DNA of 64,000 nt from Virgibacillus sp. NKC19-3. GTDB lineage: Bacteria; Bacillota; Bacilli; Bacillales; Amphibacillaceae. The translations under genes were made by a program, and so were the position numbers. The stretch is taken from positions 868,001 through 932,000 of the forward strand of contig NZ_JAGYHC010000001.1 in the NCBI RefSeq assembly GCF_019837165.1, given 5' to 3'. The notes under the pieces were generated by a model. It was not told the DNA's origin, did not search any database, and worked only from the letters and a program-made list of their open reading frames with translations. Numbering within the stretch: position 1 is the stretch's first letter; every line of letters starts with the position of its first letter. This document shows, in pieces, positions 43,699 through 53,273 of the stretch.

Positions 43699-44712
43699 AT
43701 GGATAAGACGATGAAATTAGATGCAGCCAATTATAAGGATTTATTGAAACATTATATTGAAAAACCAAATGAGCAATCGTTGTACGGAGCTGAACAAGTT
43801 AGCAAATCGTTTATTAGTAATAATATTCTTCCGGAAGAGATTATCAATTTGCATATACAGGCATTGAGTGAACTATACCCCAATCTCTCTGAGGAGTTCC
43901 AGCATTCGATGGATTTTTTGCTGGAGGCGATGATTTCCTATGGTCTTGCACTTCAGGAGTATCAAGCATTGCGGGAGGAACAAATGACTATGAAGTCGGA
44001 AATAGCTGTTGCCGCAAATATGCAAGATAGCCTGCTTCATACGACAAAGCCGGAGATAGATGGCATCGATATAGGTGTCATAAGTGTTCCTGCACATCAG
44101 ATGAATGGAGACTATCATCATTTCTTAAAAGGAAAAGATGGTTCCCTTGGTATTGCTATAGCAGATGTTATCGGAAAAGGCATACCTGCAGCATTATGTA
44201 TGTCCATGATTAAATATTCACTGGAGAGTTATCCCGAGGAAGCCATGGATCCAACAGCAATATTAAAGAATTTAAACCGTGTTGTAGAACGAAATGTTGA
44301 TGCGAGTATGTTTATCACCATGTTTTATGCACAATACTTTCCTTTAAAGCGTACACTCCAGTACGCTTCAGCAGGTCATGAACCGGGCTTTTTCTACAAT
44401 GCCGAATTCGATTCGTTTGAAGAGATCACAGCGAAAGGGCTTGTTCTTGGTGTATTCCCCAATACGGATTATCAACAATATGAAAAGAAACTTGATAAAG
44501 GTGACATGGTTGTCTTATTAACGGACGGGGTCACCGAAAGTAAAGATGGGGAAAGGTTTATTGAAAGCGAAGAGGTACTCGATGTTATCAAACAATACGC
44601 CTATCTACCTGCACAGGAAATGGTTAATAACGTATATAAGCATTTCGAACGTCTACAAGACTTCCAATTAAGAGACGACTTCACCTTATTAATTTTGAAA
44701 AAAGACGTTTAA
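43699..44712 (+). CDS. rsbU: PP2C-type phosphatase RsbU
   Basis: A 337-residue phosphatase with an N-terminal helical RsbT-binding domain (about 1-85), a linker helix, and the SpoIIE/PP2C catalytic domain. Catalytic acidic residues lie in NGDYHHF, IADVIGKG and VLLTDGVTES. It removes phosphate from RsbV-P when RsbT binds, releasing sigma-B. SD GGGGGATAA. The sigma-B promoter for the downstream genes overlaps its stop codon. Confidence 0.95.
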   Translation: MDKTMKLDAANYKDLLKHYIEKPNEQSLYGAEQVSKSFISNNILPEEIINLHIQALSELYPNLSEEFQHSMDFLLEAMISYGLALQEYQALREEQMTMKSEIAVAANMQDSLLHTTKPEIDGIDIGVISVPAHQMNGDYHHFLKGKDGSLGIAIADVIGKGIPAALCMSMIKYSLESYPEEAMDPTAILKNLNRVVERNVDASMFITMFYAQYFPLKRTLQYASAGHEPGFFYNAEFDSFEEITAKGLVLGVFPNTDYQQYEKKLDKGDMVVLLTDGVTESKDGERFIESEEVLDVIKQYAYLPAQEMVNNVYKHFERLQDFQLRDDFTLLILKKDV

Positions 44713-44732
44713 TGCGATATACAAATGGGTAT
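44707..44732 (+). promoter_or_regulatory. Internal sigma-B promoter of rsbV-rsbW-sigB-rsbX
   Basis: GTTTAA (44707-44712, overlapping the rsbU stop), a 14-nt spacer and GGGTAT (44727-44732) match the sigma-B consensus perfectly. B. subtilis has a sigma-B promoter at the same place, giving positive autoregulation. Confidence 0.92.
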
Positions 44733-44818
44733 TGGTATAAATGCAATTATAATTATATACGGCTCGGAAGACATGGTCTTCTTATTATGAATCATATAGT
44801 CGTTTCAGGAGGTTAGTC

Positions 44819-45151
44819 ATGAATTTAGTGGTTGATGTCGTTGATCAACAGGAAACATCCACTGTTCATCTTTCAGGTGAAGTGGATGCCTATACAGCGC
44901 CTGAATTAAAAGCGAAACTATTACCTTTAACTTATCACCAGGGACATACGGTTAACGTGGATTTAAAAGATGTTACGTATATGGATAGTACAGGCTTGGG
45001 TGTTTTCATTAGTGCGCTTAAATCTACGAATGAGCATGAAAGTAAACTAAAATTAATTAATATCCAGGAACGTGTACTGCGCCTGTTTAAAATAACCGGA
45101 TTGGATGAAATTATGGATATTGATGCTGGGATTCGAGGTGGAAATGTATAA
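44819..45151 (+). CDS. rsbV: Anti-anti-sigma factor RsbV
   Basis: A 110-residue STAS protein. The regulatory serine is in VTYMDSTGLGVFIS. Unphosphorylated RsbV binds RsbW and frees sigma-B. The strong SD CAGGAGG precedes the ATG; the stop overlaps the rsbW start (TAATG), coupling the two. Confidence 0.95.
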   Translation: MNLVVDVVDQQETSTVHLSGEVDAYTAPELKAKLLPLTYHQGHTVNVDLKDVTYMDSTGLGVFISALKSTNEHESKLKLINIQERVLRLFKITGLDEIMDIDAGIRGGNV

Positions 45152-45627
45152 TGGATAATTTTGATTTTATCGAGATGAAGATTCCTGCAAAAGCGGAATA
45201 TGTCGGAGTTATAAGATTAAGCATTTCCGGGATCGCCAGTAGGATGGGTTTTTCCTATGAAGATATTGAAGATTTGAAAATTGCTGTATCAGAAGCAATT
45301 ACCAACGCAGTGACACATGCCTATGAGAACGCAGATGAAGGGGAAGTGACGCTTGGATTCGGTGTATACGAGGATCGGTTGGAAGTTATGGTTGCTGATT
45401 ATGGGGGAAGCTTTAGCTTAAATGAAGTGAAGCAAGACATAGGCCCCTATAAAAACACAGAGTCTGTTGAAAATCTGCGTGAAGGAGGATTTGGCCTATT
45501 TTTAATCGATGCACTGATGGATAAAGTTCAGATTAATAATAACTATGGTGTAATCGTCCTAATGACGAAGTATCTTAATGAAACCGAGGTGGGGCTTGAT
45601 GACAACCAAATCTCAACCAGACAATAA
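45151..45627 (+). CDS. rsbW: Anti-sigma factor and kinase RsbW
   Basis: A 158-residue GHKL-type kinase that binds sigma-B and phosphorylates RsbV. ATP-site motifs are KIAVSEAITNAVTHAY, VADYGGSF and EGGFGLFLIDALMD. Its 3' end overlaps the sigB start by 29 bases, which keeps the two proteins in balance. Confidence 0.95.
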   Translation: MDNFDFIEMKIPAKAEYVGVIRLSISGIASRMGFSYEDIEDLKIAVSEAITNAVTHAYENADEGEVTLGFGVYEDRLEVMVADYGGSFSLNEVKQDIGPYKNTESVENLREGGFGLFLIDALMDKVQINNNYGVIVLMTKYLNETEVGLDDNQISTRQ

Positions 45628-46390
45628 AGGAAGAGATGAGGTTTACCAATGGATAGAACATCTGCAAAAAGAGCCCACGGATGAGGCAGTGCAAGAAAAA
45701 ATTGTGCTTATGTATAAAGATCTCGTGGAATCTATTGCAAGAAAGTATGCTAAAAGCAGTACCATTCACGAAGATTTAGTACAGGTGGGTATGATTGGAT
45801 TATTGGCCTCGATTAGAAGGTATGATCCGACATTTGGTAAATCCTTCGAGTCCTTCGCCATTCCAACGATAATTGGTGAAATGAAACGGTTTATTCGTGA
45901 TAAAACTTGGAGTGTACATGTACCACGCAGAATTAAAGAGCTAGGTCCCAAAATAAGAAAAGCTGCAGAGGATTTAGTAAGCATAAATCAAACATCCCCA
46001 ACAGTTGTCGAAATTGCAGATTATCTTGATGTTTCCGAAGAAGATGTACTGGAAACAATGGAGATGAGTAAAAGCTATAAGGCACTTTCTGTGGATCACA
46101 AGATAGAAGCAGACTCAGATGGCAGCACGGTCTCCATCTTAGATTTAATCGGGAAAGATGAACGTGGTTTTGATAATATTGATCAGCAAATAATACTGGA
46201 GAAAATTCTACCTGTATTGTCTGAACGGGAACAGCAAATCCTACAGTCCACGTATTTTGATAATTTAAGCCAGAAAGAAACCGGAGAACTACTTGGTATT
46301 TCACAAATGCATGTGTCAAGACTGCAACGTCGCTCTTTACGTAAACTGCGGGAGGCTATCCAATCTGAAAGCTCGGAGGTATTTGATTGA
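45599..46390 (+). CDS. sigB: General stress sigma factor SigB
   Basis: The 263-residue sigma factor shows region 2 (EDLVQVGMIGLLASIRRYDP, KSFESFAIPTIIGE, RDKTWSVHVPRR), region 3, and region 4 with the helix-turn-helix SQKETGELLGISQMHVSRLQ. The start ATG 45599 follows GAGGTGGGG and gives a length like B. subtilis SigB; the frame open from 45578 adds residues overlapping the ribosome site. It directs the stress regulon, of which candidate promoters occur at 24559, 27701 and 44707. Confidence 0.96.
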   Translation: MTTKSQPDNKGRDEVYQWIEHLQKEPTDEAVQEKIVLMYKDLVESIARKYAKSSTIHEDLVQVGMIGLLASIRRYDPTFGKSFESFAIPTIIGEMKRFIRDKTWSVHVPRRIKELGPKIRKAAEDLVSINQTSPTVVEIADYLDVSEEDVLETMEMSKSYKALSVDHKIEADSDGSTVSILDLIGKDERGFDNIDQQIILEKILPVLSEREQQILQSTYFDNLSQKETGELLGISQMHVSRLQRRSLRKLREAIQSESSEVFD

Positions 46391-46983
46391 ATACCCTCGA
46401 CAAAGTGAACGTTTCTGTTTTTCAACAGCCAAAAAAAGGAAATTATCACTGTGGAGACAGTTATTTTTATATGGAAACAGAAAATGAATTTGTATGTGCA
46501 TTAGCGGATGGGCTTGGCAGTGGTGAAGTTGCAAAGGAATCTTCCCAAATAGTTATTGATATTATTAGAGACAATATTCATGCAACAGTAGAGCAACTTG
46601 TCAAACTATGTAATACAAAATTATCTGGGAAACGAGGCGCCGTTGTAGGAATTTTAAAATTGGACTTTGTATCCGGGCTGTATTCCTTCTCCTCCATAGG
46701 GAACATAGGTGTCATGACCATTAAAGAAAGCCAAAAGAGAAAGCGTACGATCCCGAATGCAGGCTATTTAGGCGGGTATCAACGTTCTTTTAAAATAATG
46801 CAGGAAAAACTCGAACCTAATATGAATTTCATTATGTTCTCTGATGGCGTATCTGATAAAGATTTGTCCAAGAAGTATTGGAATAATCACGATGTTTATA
46901 CGATCACGAAAACATTTGAGCATATTAGTGATGACATTCGAACAGATGATACGACATTAATTGCAATTCGATATAAAGAATAA
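46387..46983 (+). CDS. rsbX: PP2C-type feedback phosphatase RsbX
   Basis: A 198-residue PP2C phosphatase that dephosphorylates RsbS-P and RsbR-P to reset the stressosome. The catalytic aspartates are in ALADGLGSGEVA, MFSDGVSDKD and RTDDTTLIAI. It starts at TTG 46387, overlapping the sigB stop by four bases. Confidence 0.93.
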   Translation: MNTLDKVNVSVFQQPKKGNYHCGDSYFYMETENEFVCALADGLGSGEVAKESSQIVIDIIRDNIHATVEQLVKLCNTKLSGKRGAVVGILKLDFVSGLYSFSSIGNIGVMTIKESQKRKRTIPNAGYLGGYQRSFKIMQEKLEPNMNFIMFSDGVSDKDLSKKYWNNHDVYTITKTFEHISDDIRTDDTTLIAIRYKE

Positions 46984-46987
46984 ATCA

Positions 46988-47014
46988 GGCTGGCGCTGAC
47001 GTGTCGGTCTTTTT
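46988..47014 (+). terminator. Terminator of the sigB operon
   Basis: GGCTGGCGC (46988-46996) pairs with GTGTCGGTC (47001-47009), four pairs being G-U, with a TGAC loop and a following T5. Confidence 0.7.
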
Positions 47015-47158
47015 CATTGAACAATGACATTCTCGGACTGACCAAGAGTGCTTGGGGCTTCATATTGTTGATGAGTGTCTTTTCTCATTTGTGATCCGCA
47101 TTATGCAATCACCCTATTCTTTGGTAAAATATAAGAGGTTAGCAAAGGAGGAACTACT

Positions 47159-49330
47159 GTGACTAATGAATTAAATAAAGATCTCATCCAATGGGTCTCC
47201 GGGGAAACGCAAGTAAATAAAAGTATCATCAGTACAGTGATCGGTTTATTGGACGAAGGAAATACAGTCCCTTTTATAGCGCGTTACCGCAAAGAAGTAA
47301 CAGGTGGCTTGGATGAAGTACAAATTAAATTAGTACAAGATAAATGGACCTATGCAGTTAATCTGTCAGAAAGAAAACAAGAAGTGCTTCGAATCATTGA
47401 TGAACAGGGCAAATTGACCGGGGAACTGGAAAAGGAAATTACAGAAGCAACCCAATTACAACGTGTAGAAGATTTATATCGCCCTTATAAACAAAAGCGC
47501 CGGACAAAAGCAACAATTGCCAAAGAAAAAGGATTGGAGCCACTAGCTGAGCAAATTTGGATGCAGGAAATGACGGCTATCCATGCTGAGGCTGAGAATT
47601 ATTTTTCCGAAGAACATGATTTACATACCATCAATGATGTACTTACAGGCGCAAATAATATACTTGCCGAATGGATTTCTGATGATCCCGCGTACCGGGA
47701 ATATATACGTAAGGAAACATTTCAACGAGGAACCATGCAATCAGAAGTGAAGAATCAGGAAAAAGATGAAAAAGCTGTCTATGGCATGTACTACGATTAT
47801 AGCGAATCAGTGCGCTCCATGGTGTCTCACCGAATTCTAGCATTAAATCGCGGCGAAAAAGAAGAAGTGCTCAAAGTTAGCATACAGCCACCAATAGAAA
47901 TTATAACGGAATACTTACGCCGTGAAATAATAAAAAGAGCTACAAACGAACAAACGGTAGAAATACTTCATGAAGCGATCGACGATGCTTATAAGCGGTT
48001 AATACAACCATCGATTGAACGGGAAATACGTAGCAGCCTCACTGAAAAGGCAGAAGAACAAGCGATTGAAGTTTTTTCGAAAAATCTTAAAAACCTATTA
48101 CTTCAACCACCATTGAAAGGAAAAACCATCCTGGGGGTTGATCCTGCTTTTCGGACAGGCTGTAAGTTAGCAGTCGTGGATGAAACCGGCAAAGTGCATG
48201 ATGTCAGTGTCATGTATCCAACTGCGCCAAAAAACGACACTGCAGGAGCTGAAAAGGTTGTCCTGCAATTTATCAAGCAATACAATATTGAACTTATTGC
48301 AATCGGAAATGGTACCGCATCTCGCGAAACAGAGCAATTCATTTCTGATGTTATTACGAAAAACAACTTGGATGTTCCATATATCATTGTTAACGAAGCC
48401 GGGGCAAGTGTTTATTCCGCTTCCAAATTGGCACGTGAGGAATTCCCTGATTTACAGGTAGAAGAAAGAAGTGCCGCATCTATTGCGCGCCGGGTCCAGG
48501 ATCCACTTGCTGAATTTGTAAAAATTGACCCTAAATCCATTGGCGTCGGGCAATACCAGCATGATGTCAGTCAAAAATTACTGAATGAATCTTTAACATT
48601 TGTTGTGGAAACAGCAGTAAACCAGGTTGGTGTCAATGTAAATACTGCTTCATCCTCTCTTCTGCAATATGTAGCAGGCCTAAGTAAAACGGTCGCTGCG
48701 AACATCGTGACCAAACGTGAGGAGGAAGGGAAATTTACCAACCGCAAGCAGTTGAAGAACATCCCTCGTCTTGGTGCAAAAACATATGAACAAGGGATCG
48801 GATTCCTACGGATTGTTGATGGGGATCATCCATTAGACCGTACACCGATTCACCCGGAAAGCTACGCGAATGTGGAAAACCTCCTACAAATGATTGATTG
48901 TAAATTAGATGATATTGGCACAGATAGACTACAAGCGAAAATAAAATCATTGGATAAAAAGGAAACGGCAACAAACTTAGCAATAGGGGAACCCACACTG
49001 ATTGATATTATGAACTCCCTGAGCCGTCCGGAACGTGACCCGAGGGATGATTTTCCACAACCGGTTTTGAAACAAAATGTTATGTCTTTAGAAGACCTAA
49101 CCCCAGGAATGGAAATGCAGGGCACGGTCAGAAATGTGGTCGACTTCGGTGTTTTTGTGGATATTGGCGTCAAACAGGATGGACTTGTTCATATTTCAAA
49201 AATGGCAAATAAATTTGTAAAGCACCCAATGGACATCGCTTCAGTAGGAGATGTCATTACCGTCTGGGTGGAAAATATTGATGCAGATAAAGGCAGAATT
49301 GCATTATCAATGATAGGAAGTGAAAATTAG
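47159..49330 (+). CDS. tex: Tex-family RNA-binding transcription accessory protein
   Basis: The 723-residue protein has the full Tex layout. It runs from an N-terminal helical bundle (about 1-190, with VQLIVRYRKE-like FIARYRKEVTGGLDE) through a YqgF/RNase H-like domain (LGVDPAFRTGCKLAVVD) and helix-hairpin-helix motifs (LSKTVAANIV, IPRLGAKTYEQ) to a C-terminal S1 domain (GTVRNVVDFGVFVDIGV). Tex binds RNA and ribosomal complexes. GTG start with AAGGAGGAACTACT upstream. B. subtilis YdcI occupies the same position. Confidence 0.95.
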   Translation: MTNELNKDLIQWVSGETQVNKSIISTVIGLLDEGNTVPFIARYRKEVTGGLDEVQIKLVQDKWTYAVNLSERKQEVLRIIDEQGKLTGELEKEITEATQLQRVEDLYRPYKQKRRTKATIAKEKGLEPLAEQIWMQEMTAIHAEAENYFSEEHDLHTINDVLTGANNILAEWISDDPAYREYIRKETFQRGTMQSEVKNQEKDEKAVYGMYYDYSESVRSMVSHRILALNRGEKEEVLKVSIQPPIEIITEYLRREIIKRATNEQTVEILHEAIDDAYKRLIQPSIEREIRSSLTEKAEEQAIEVFSKNLKNLLLQPPLKGKTILGVDPAFRTGCKLAVVDETGKVHDVSVMYPTAPKNDTAGAEKVVLQFIKQYNIELIAIGNGTASRETEQFISDVITKNNLDVPYIIVNEAGASVYSASKLAREEFPDLQVEERSAASIARRVQDPLAEFVKIDPKSIGVGQYQHDVSQKLLNESLTFVVETAVNQVGVNVNTASSSLLQYVAGLSKTVAANIVTKREEEGKFTNRKQLKNIPRLGAKTYEQGIGFLRIVDGDHPLDRTPIHPESYANVENLLQMIDCKLDDIGTDRLQAKIKSLDKKETATNLAIGEPTLIDIMNSLSRPERDPRDDFPQPVLKQNVMSLEDLTPGMEMQGTVRNVVDFGVFVDIGVKQDGLVHISKMANKFVKHPMDIASVGDVITVWVENIDADKGRIALSMIGSEN

Positions 49331-49336
49331 ACTGGA

Positions 49337-49368
49337 AGCTGGTTGCTTTTTTAGGCAGCTGGCTTTTT
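49337..49368 (+). terminator. Terminator of tex
   Basis: AGCTGGTTGC (49337-49346) pairs with GCAGCTGGCT (49355-49364), followed by a T-run. Confidence 0.75.
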
Positions 49369-49478
49369 GTTTTGTGGGCGTTTCCGGAGTCTGAAATATC
49401 TAAGTGCTAGAAACTGGAGTGATGGGCTGATTTGGTTGCTAAATGATCCACTGTTTTAAATTATAGGGGATAAGGAAT

Positions 49479-49510
49479 AAAAAAAGAATAGTGCAAAACT
49501 GCACTATTCT
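49479..49510 (-). terminator. Terminator of the catalase gene
   Basis: AGAATAGTGCA (49485-49495) is exactly complementary to TGCACTATTCT (49500-49510). On the minus strand the stem is followed by six T. Confidence 0.9.
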
Positions 49511-49522
49511 CTCCTCATTCTT

Positions 49523-50986
49523 TTATTTCTTTACACTTTCGGGAACAGATAATCCTAAATCTGCAGCGACTCTTTCGCCCCAATCAGGGTCTGCTTTGTA
49601 GAAATGTTCAATTTGACGTAATTTGATTTCGTCACGTTCAACTGGTCTCATATGATCAGCAAAGTTTTTAACAAGACGGGCTTTCTCATCTTCACTCATC
49701 AAACGATAAAGATCTCCAGGCTGCGTATAGTGATCTGTACTGTCGTAAGCTACACTATCAGCTTCACCGGATACTTCGAATGGTTTGATTTTTGTAGAAG
49801 GATCTTCAACCGGCCCATCTACACTATTAGGTTCGTAAACGGGAGCATTTCCACTATTACCGTCTACCCGCATAAAACCATCACGTTGATAGTTATTGAT
49901 TTCATTAGCCGGACGGTTAACCGGAATTTGTTGATGGTTTGCACCTAAACGATAGCGATGCGCGTCGGCGTAACTGAATATACGACCTTGAAGCATTTTA
50001 TCCGGTGATGCTTCAATTCCAGGTACAAGGTTTGCTGGTGACAATGCGGATTGCTCTACATCAGCAAAATGATTTCCCGGATTCTGGTTTAGCACCATTT
50101 TTCCAACTTCAATTCGTGGATAATCTTTTTTGGAAATCGTTTTTGTAATATCAAACATGTCCCATTTGTATGTCTTATAATCTTCATATGGAATGATTTG
50201 TACATATAAGGTCCATGATGGGAAATCTTCATTCTCAATTGAGTTGTATAGGTCTTCTCTATGGTAGTCAGGGTTTTCGCCAGCTAGCTTATCTGCTAAC
50301 TCCGGATCTAGTCCTTGTACACCTTGATCACTGATAAAATGATAGACGACCCAGAAAGCTTCTCCTTCTTCATTTACCCATTTGAACGTGTGGCTGCTGT
50401 ATCCGTTCATATGACGGTAGGTTGCCGGGATACCACGATCACCGTGCAGGTACGTGATTTGATGGAGTGATTCTGGTGATAATGACCAGAAGTCCCATAC
50501 CATATTAGGATCTTTTAATCCATTTCCAAGACGTTTTTGTGAGTGAATGAAATCAGGGAACTTTATTGCATCACGAATGAAGAAAACAGGAGTGTTGTTA
50601 CCAACTAAATCATAGTTTCCATCTTCCGTGTAAAATTTCAACGCAAATCCGCGAGGGTCTCGAACCGTGTCGGGATACCCTTGTTCACCAGCAACCGTTG
50701 AAAAACGAGCAAACATGTTGGTGCGTTTTCCCTTTTCACTTAGAAATTTAGCTTTCGTATATTTAGAGATTTCATCGTTTGTAACTTCAAAGTATCCAAA
50801 TGCGCCTGCCCCTTTTGCGTGAACAACACGCTCTGGAATACGTTCTCTATTAAAGTGTGCCAGCTTTTCTAATAGATGATAATCTTGAATTAAACCAGGA
50901 CCGCGATTCCCAGCTGTGAGTGAGTGTTGGTTATCTCCAACCGGAATACCAGCGCCAGTCGTTAGTGTTTTTTTATTATTACTCAA
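49523..50986 (-). CDS. katA: Heme catalase (clade 3, KatA type)
   Basis: This 487-residue monofunctional catalase disproportionates H2O2. It shows the distal histidine in [15 protein letters not shown], the distal asparagine in [14 protein letters not shown], and the heme-ligand tyrosine in [14 protein letters not shown]. Length is typical of small-subunit catalases. It starts at TTG with AGAGGGGAT upstream. A PerR-like box near its promoter indicates peroxide induction. Confidence 0.95.
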   Translation of the reverse strand: MSNNKKTLTTGAGIPVGDNQHSLTAGNRGPGLIQDYHLLEKLAHFNRERIPERVVHAKGAGAFGYFEVTNDEISKYTKAKFLSEKGKRTNMFARFSTVAGEQGYPDTVRDPRGFALKFYTEDGNYDLVGNNTPVFFIRDAIKFPDFIHSQKRLGNGLKDPNMVWDFWSLSPESLHQITYLHGDRGIPATYRHMNGYSSHTFKWVNEEGEAFWVVYHFISDQGVQGLDPELADKLAGENPDYHREDLYNSIENEDFPSWTLYVQIIPYEDYKTYKWDMFDITKTISKKDYPRIEVGKMVLNQNPGNHFADVEQSALSPANLVPGIEASPDKMLQGRIFSYADAHRYRLGANHQQIPVNRPANEINNYQRDGFMRVDGNSGNAPVYEPNSVDGPVEDPSTKIKPFEVSGEADSVAYDSTDHYTQPGDLYRLMSEDEKARLVKNFADHMRPVERDEIKLRQIEHFYKADPDWGERVAADLGLSVPESVKK

Positions 50987-51031
50987 TGTAAATCCCCTCT
51001 CCTTTACGTATTATAAGTAACTTCTTTTTCT

Positions 51032-51081
51032 ATTATAATACATTTTAATTAAAAATCAAAGTTTAATTATAATTATTTTAG
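51032..51081 (-). promoter_or_regulatory. katA promoter with PerR-like box
   Basis: On the minus strand TTGATT (51059-51054), a 16-nt spacer and TATAAT (51037-51032) form a promoter. TTATAATTATTTTAG at 51067-51081 matches the PerR consensus TTATAATNATTATAA at all but two defined positions and lies just upstream of the -35 box. Confidence 0.55.
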
Positions 51082-51183
51082 ATAATATTGATAGAGTGAA
51101 TAAAAACCAGGGACAAAAATATGTATTAATATAGATGTTTATGATAGAATAAAAGTGAATATGTATAAGGAAGTTTTTCGCAA

Positions 51184-51639
51184 ATGGATCTATTAAATGA
51201 AAAAGAGCTTTATCAATTGGTTCATAAACTATCCGTGGATCATTTTAAAAAAGCTTTTACACATGACGTGGCATTTAACTATCGCCTTCGGACAACAGGC
51301 GGAAGATATATTCCGACTAAAAAACTTATCGAACTAAACCCAAAATATGTTGTTGAGATGGATGAAAATGAGTTTATTGGTATTATTAAGCATGAATTAT
51401 GTCATTATCATCTTCATATAGAAGGAAAAGGTTACAAGCATGGTGATAAGGATTTCAAGAAATTATTAAGGGAAACTGGATCTCCCAGGCATTGCACCCC
51501 GCTACCATCCCAAAAAAGGGAATATAAGTATACATATCTTTGTCTGAAATGTAAGCAGGAATATAAAAGAATGCGGCGTGTTGATGTGAAAAAGTATAAA
51601 TGCGGTAAATGCGGAGGTAAGTTGCAAGCACTAAAATAG
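51184..51639 (+). CDS. ydcK: SprT-like zinc protein
   Basis: The 151-residue protein has an HELCHYHLH segment carrying the HExxH metal-binding motif (near residue 70) and a C-terminal zinc ribbon with two CxxC pairs (YLCLKCKQEY, KYKCGKCGGK). It matches the SprT-like family (B. subtilis YdcK) placed before trnS. The cellular role in Bacilli is not established. SD AAGGAAG. Confidence 0.92.
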   Translation: MDLLNEKELYQLVHKLSVDHFKKAFTHDVAFNYRLRTTGGRYIPTKKLIELNPKYVVEMDENEFIGIIKHELCHYHLHIEGKGYKHGDKDFKKLLRETGSPRHCTPLPSQKREYKYTYLCLKCKQEYKRMRRVDVKKYKCGKCGGKLQALK

Positions 51640-51762
51640 GTGAAAAGCGAAGTTATAAATAAATTACGGGAAATCCATTGACGAATTATGTCATCCATGG
51701 TAAATTAAATAAGCTAATGAATGGATATGTTGTTGAAGCAACAATTTTTAATGAAAAAATCA

Positions 51763-51792
51763 TTGACAAATGACATAAGGATATTGTATTAT
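51763..51792 (+). promoter_or_regulatory. Promoter of the tRNA cluster
   Basis: TTGACA (51763-51768), an 18-nt spacer and TATTAT (51787-51792) lie 37 bases before the first tRNA. Confidence 0.75.
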
Positions 51793-51828
51793 ATTTCTCG
51801 TTGCGCAATTACGATATAAGCAGATTAT

Positions 51829-51903
51829 TCCACAGTAGCTCAGTGGTAGAGCTATCGGCTGTTAACCGATCGGTCGTAGGTTCGAATCCTACCTGTGGAG
51901 CCA
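51829..51903 (+). tRNA. trnS-Asn: tRNA-Asn (GTT)
   Basis: Cloverleaf with anticodon GTT at 51861-51863, T-loop GGTTCGAATCC and encoded CCA. Confidence 0.97.
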
Positions 51904-51906
51904 TAT

Positions 51907-51997
51907 GGAGAAGTACTCAAGTGGCTGAAGAGGCGCCCCTGCTAAGGGTGTAGGTCGCGAGAGCGGCGCGAGGGTTCAAATCCCTCCTTCTCCGCCA
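51907..51997 (+). tRNA. trnS-Ser: tRNA-Ser (GCT)
   Basis: Type II tRNA with long variable arm, anticodon GCT at 51941-51943, acceptor GGAGAAG/CTTCTCC and encoded CCA. Confidence 0.96.
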
Positions 51998-52004
51998 TTT
52001 ATAT

Positions 52005-52076
52005 GGCCCGTTGGTCAAGCGGTTAAGACACCGCCCTTTCACGGCGGTAACACGGGTTCGAGTCCCGTACGGGTCA
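52005..52076 (+). tRNA. trnS-Glu: tRNA-Glu (TTC)
   Basis: Anticodon TTC at 52038-52040; acceptor GGCCCGT pairs with ACGGGTC; CCA is not encoded. Confidence 0.96.
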
Positions 52077-52102
52077 TCTTTCTTTTTAAATAAAATAGGT
52101 TG

Positions 52103-52179
52103 GGTCCGGTAGTTCAGTTGGTTAGAATGCCTGCCTGTCACGCAGGAGGTCGCGGGTTCGAGTCCCGTCCGGACCGCCA
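52103..52179 (+). tRNA. tRNA-Asp (GTC), copy 1
   Basis: Anticodon GTC at 52137-52139, encoded CCA. Identical to the tRNA at 58765-58841. Not part of the B. subtilis trnS series as I recall it. Confidence 0.97.
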
Positions 52180-52184
52180 TTTGT

Positions 52185-52259
52185 TGGGCTATAGCCAAGC
52201 GGTAAGGCATCGGGTTTTGATCCCGTGCACCCCAGGTTCGAATCCTGGTAGCCCAGCCA
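52185..52259 (+). tRNA. trnS-Gln: tRNA-Gln (TTG)
   Basis: Anticodon TTG at 52217-52219; acceptor TGGGCTA/TAGCCCA; encoded CCA. Confidence 0.96.
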
Positions 52260-52329
52260 TTTTTATGAGATGTCTATATATTGTTAGTCCTATCTCCATG
52301 TTAAAATATCATGAGAATGAAACAAATAT

Positions 52330-52405
52330 GAGCCATTAGCTCAGTTGGCAGAGCATCTGACTTTTAATCAGAGGGTCGGAGGTTCGAACCCTCCATGGCT
52401 CACCA
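52330..52405 (+). tRNA. trnS-Lys: tRNA-Lys (TTT)
   Basis: Anticodon TTT at 52363-52365; acceptor GAGCCAT/ATGGCTC; encoded CCA. Confidence 0.96.
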
Positions 52406-52421
52406 TTTAAATAGAAGACAT

Positions 52422-52503
52422 GCGGGTGTGGCGGAATTGGCAGACGCGCTAGAATCAGGCTCTAGTGTCTTCGGACGTGGGGGTTCAAGTCCCTTCACCC
52501 GCA
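52422..52503 (+). tRNA. trnS-Leu1: tRNA-Leu (CAG)
   Basis: Type II tRNA; anticodon CAG at 52456-52458 within stem CTAGA/TCTAG; no encoded CCA. Confidence 0.94.
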
Positions 52504-52592
52504 TTACTAAAATAACTGCTGTGAATATTCATGGCATTTTAATTTTTAGGCAGGGTATACAAACGTCTTTGGGAACTCGTTTATAAATCTAT

Positions 52593-52676
<84 letters not shown>

Positions 52677-52734
52677 CTCAAAAACTTGTAATCTGTTGCT
52701 GAGATATGTTATATTCGGATACGTGTTTTTTTAA

Positions 52735-52811
52735 GCGCCCGTAGCTCAATTGGATAGAGCGCTTGACTACGGATCAAGAGGTTAGGGGTTCGACTCCTCT
52801 CGGGCGCACCA
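52735..52811 (+). tRNA. tRNA-Arg (ACG)
   Basis: Anticodon ACG at 52769-52771; acceptor GCGCCCG/CGGGCGC; encoded CCA. Confidence 0.96.
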
Positions 52812-52816
52812 TTTCA

Positions 52817-52893
52817 CGGGAAGTAGCTCAGCTTGGTAGAGCACTTGGTTTGGGACCAAGGGGTCGTAGGTTCGAATCCTGTCTTCCCGACCA
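52817..52893 (+). tRNA. tRNA-Pro (TGG)
   Basis: Anticodon TGG at 52851-52853; acceptor CGGGAAG/CTTCCCG; encoded CCA. Confidence 0.96.
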
Positions 52894-52972
52894 TTTGAAT
52901 ATGACTGACTGAGTAAGATGTTAGCAAGGCCTAAGCAGAAATTAGTACGGAAATAATATATTTTATTACCAT

Positions 52973-53046
52973 GCGGGTGTAGTTTAGTGGTAAAACCTCA
53001 GCCTTCCAAGCTGATGATGTGGGTTCGATTCCCATCACCCGCTCCA
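52973..53046 (+). tRNA. tRNA-Gly (TCC)
   Basis: Anticodon TCC at 53005-53007; acceptor GCGGGTG/CACCCGC; encoded CCA. Confidence 0.96.
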
Positions 53047-53057
53047 TTTTATTATTT

Positions 53058-53131
<74 letters not shown>

Positions 53132-53158
53132 TTTTGCTTTTTCTAAGCAAATAACATA

Positions 53159-53273
53159 TTGACTCAAGGTAGCCGATATGTTACATTAATTAGGTCGCCT
53201 TTTTATGAGGTGTTGTGAAATATTCGTTTCTCAAAAGAAAGTTATTGACTTTGAGAAATGGGTATGGTAAAAT
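53159..53273 (+). promoter_or_regulatory. Tandem rRNA promoters P1 and P2
   Basis: P1 is TTGACT (53159-53164), 17 nt, TACATT (53182-53187). P2 is TTGACT (53245-53250), 17 nt, TAAAAT (53268-53273). A boxA-like antitermination sequence TGCTCTTTGAAAACT follows at 53308-53322, ahead of 16S. Confidence 0.75.
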
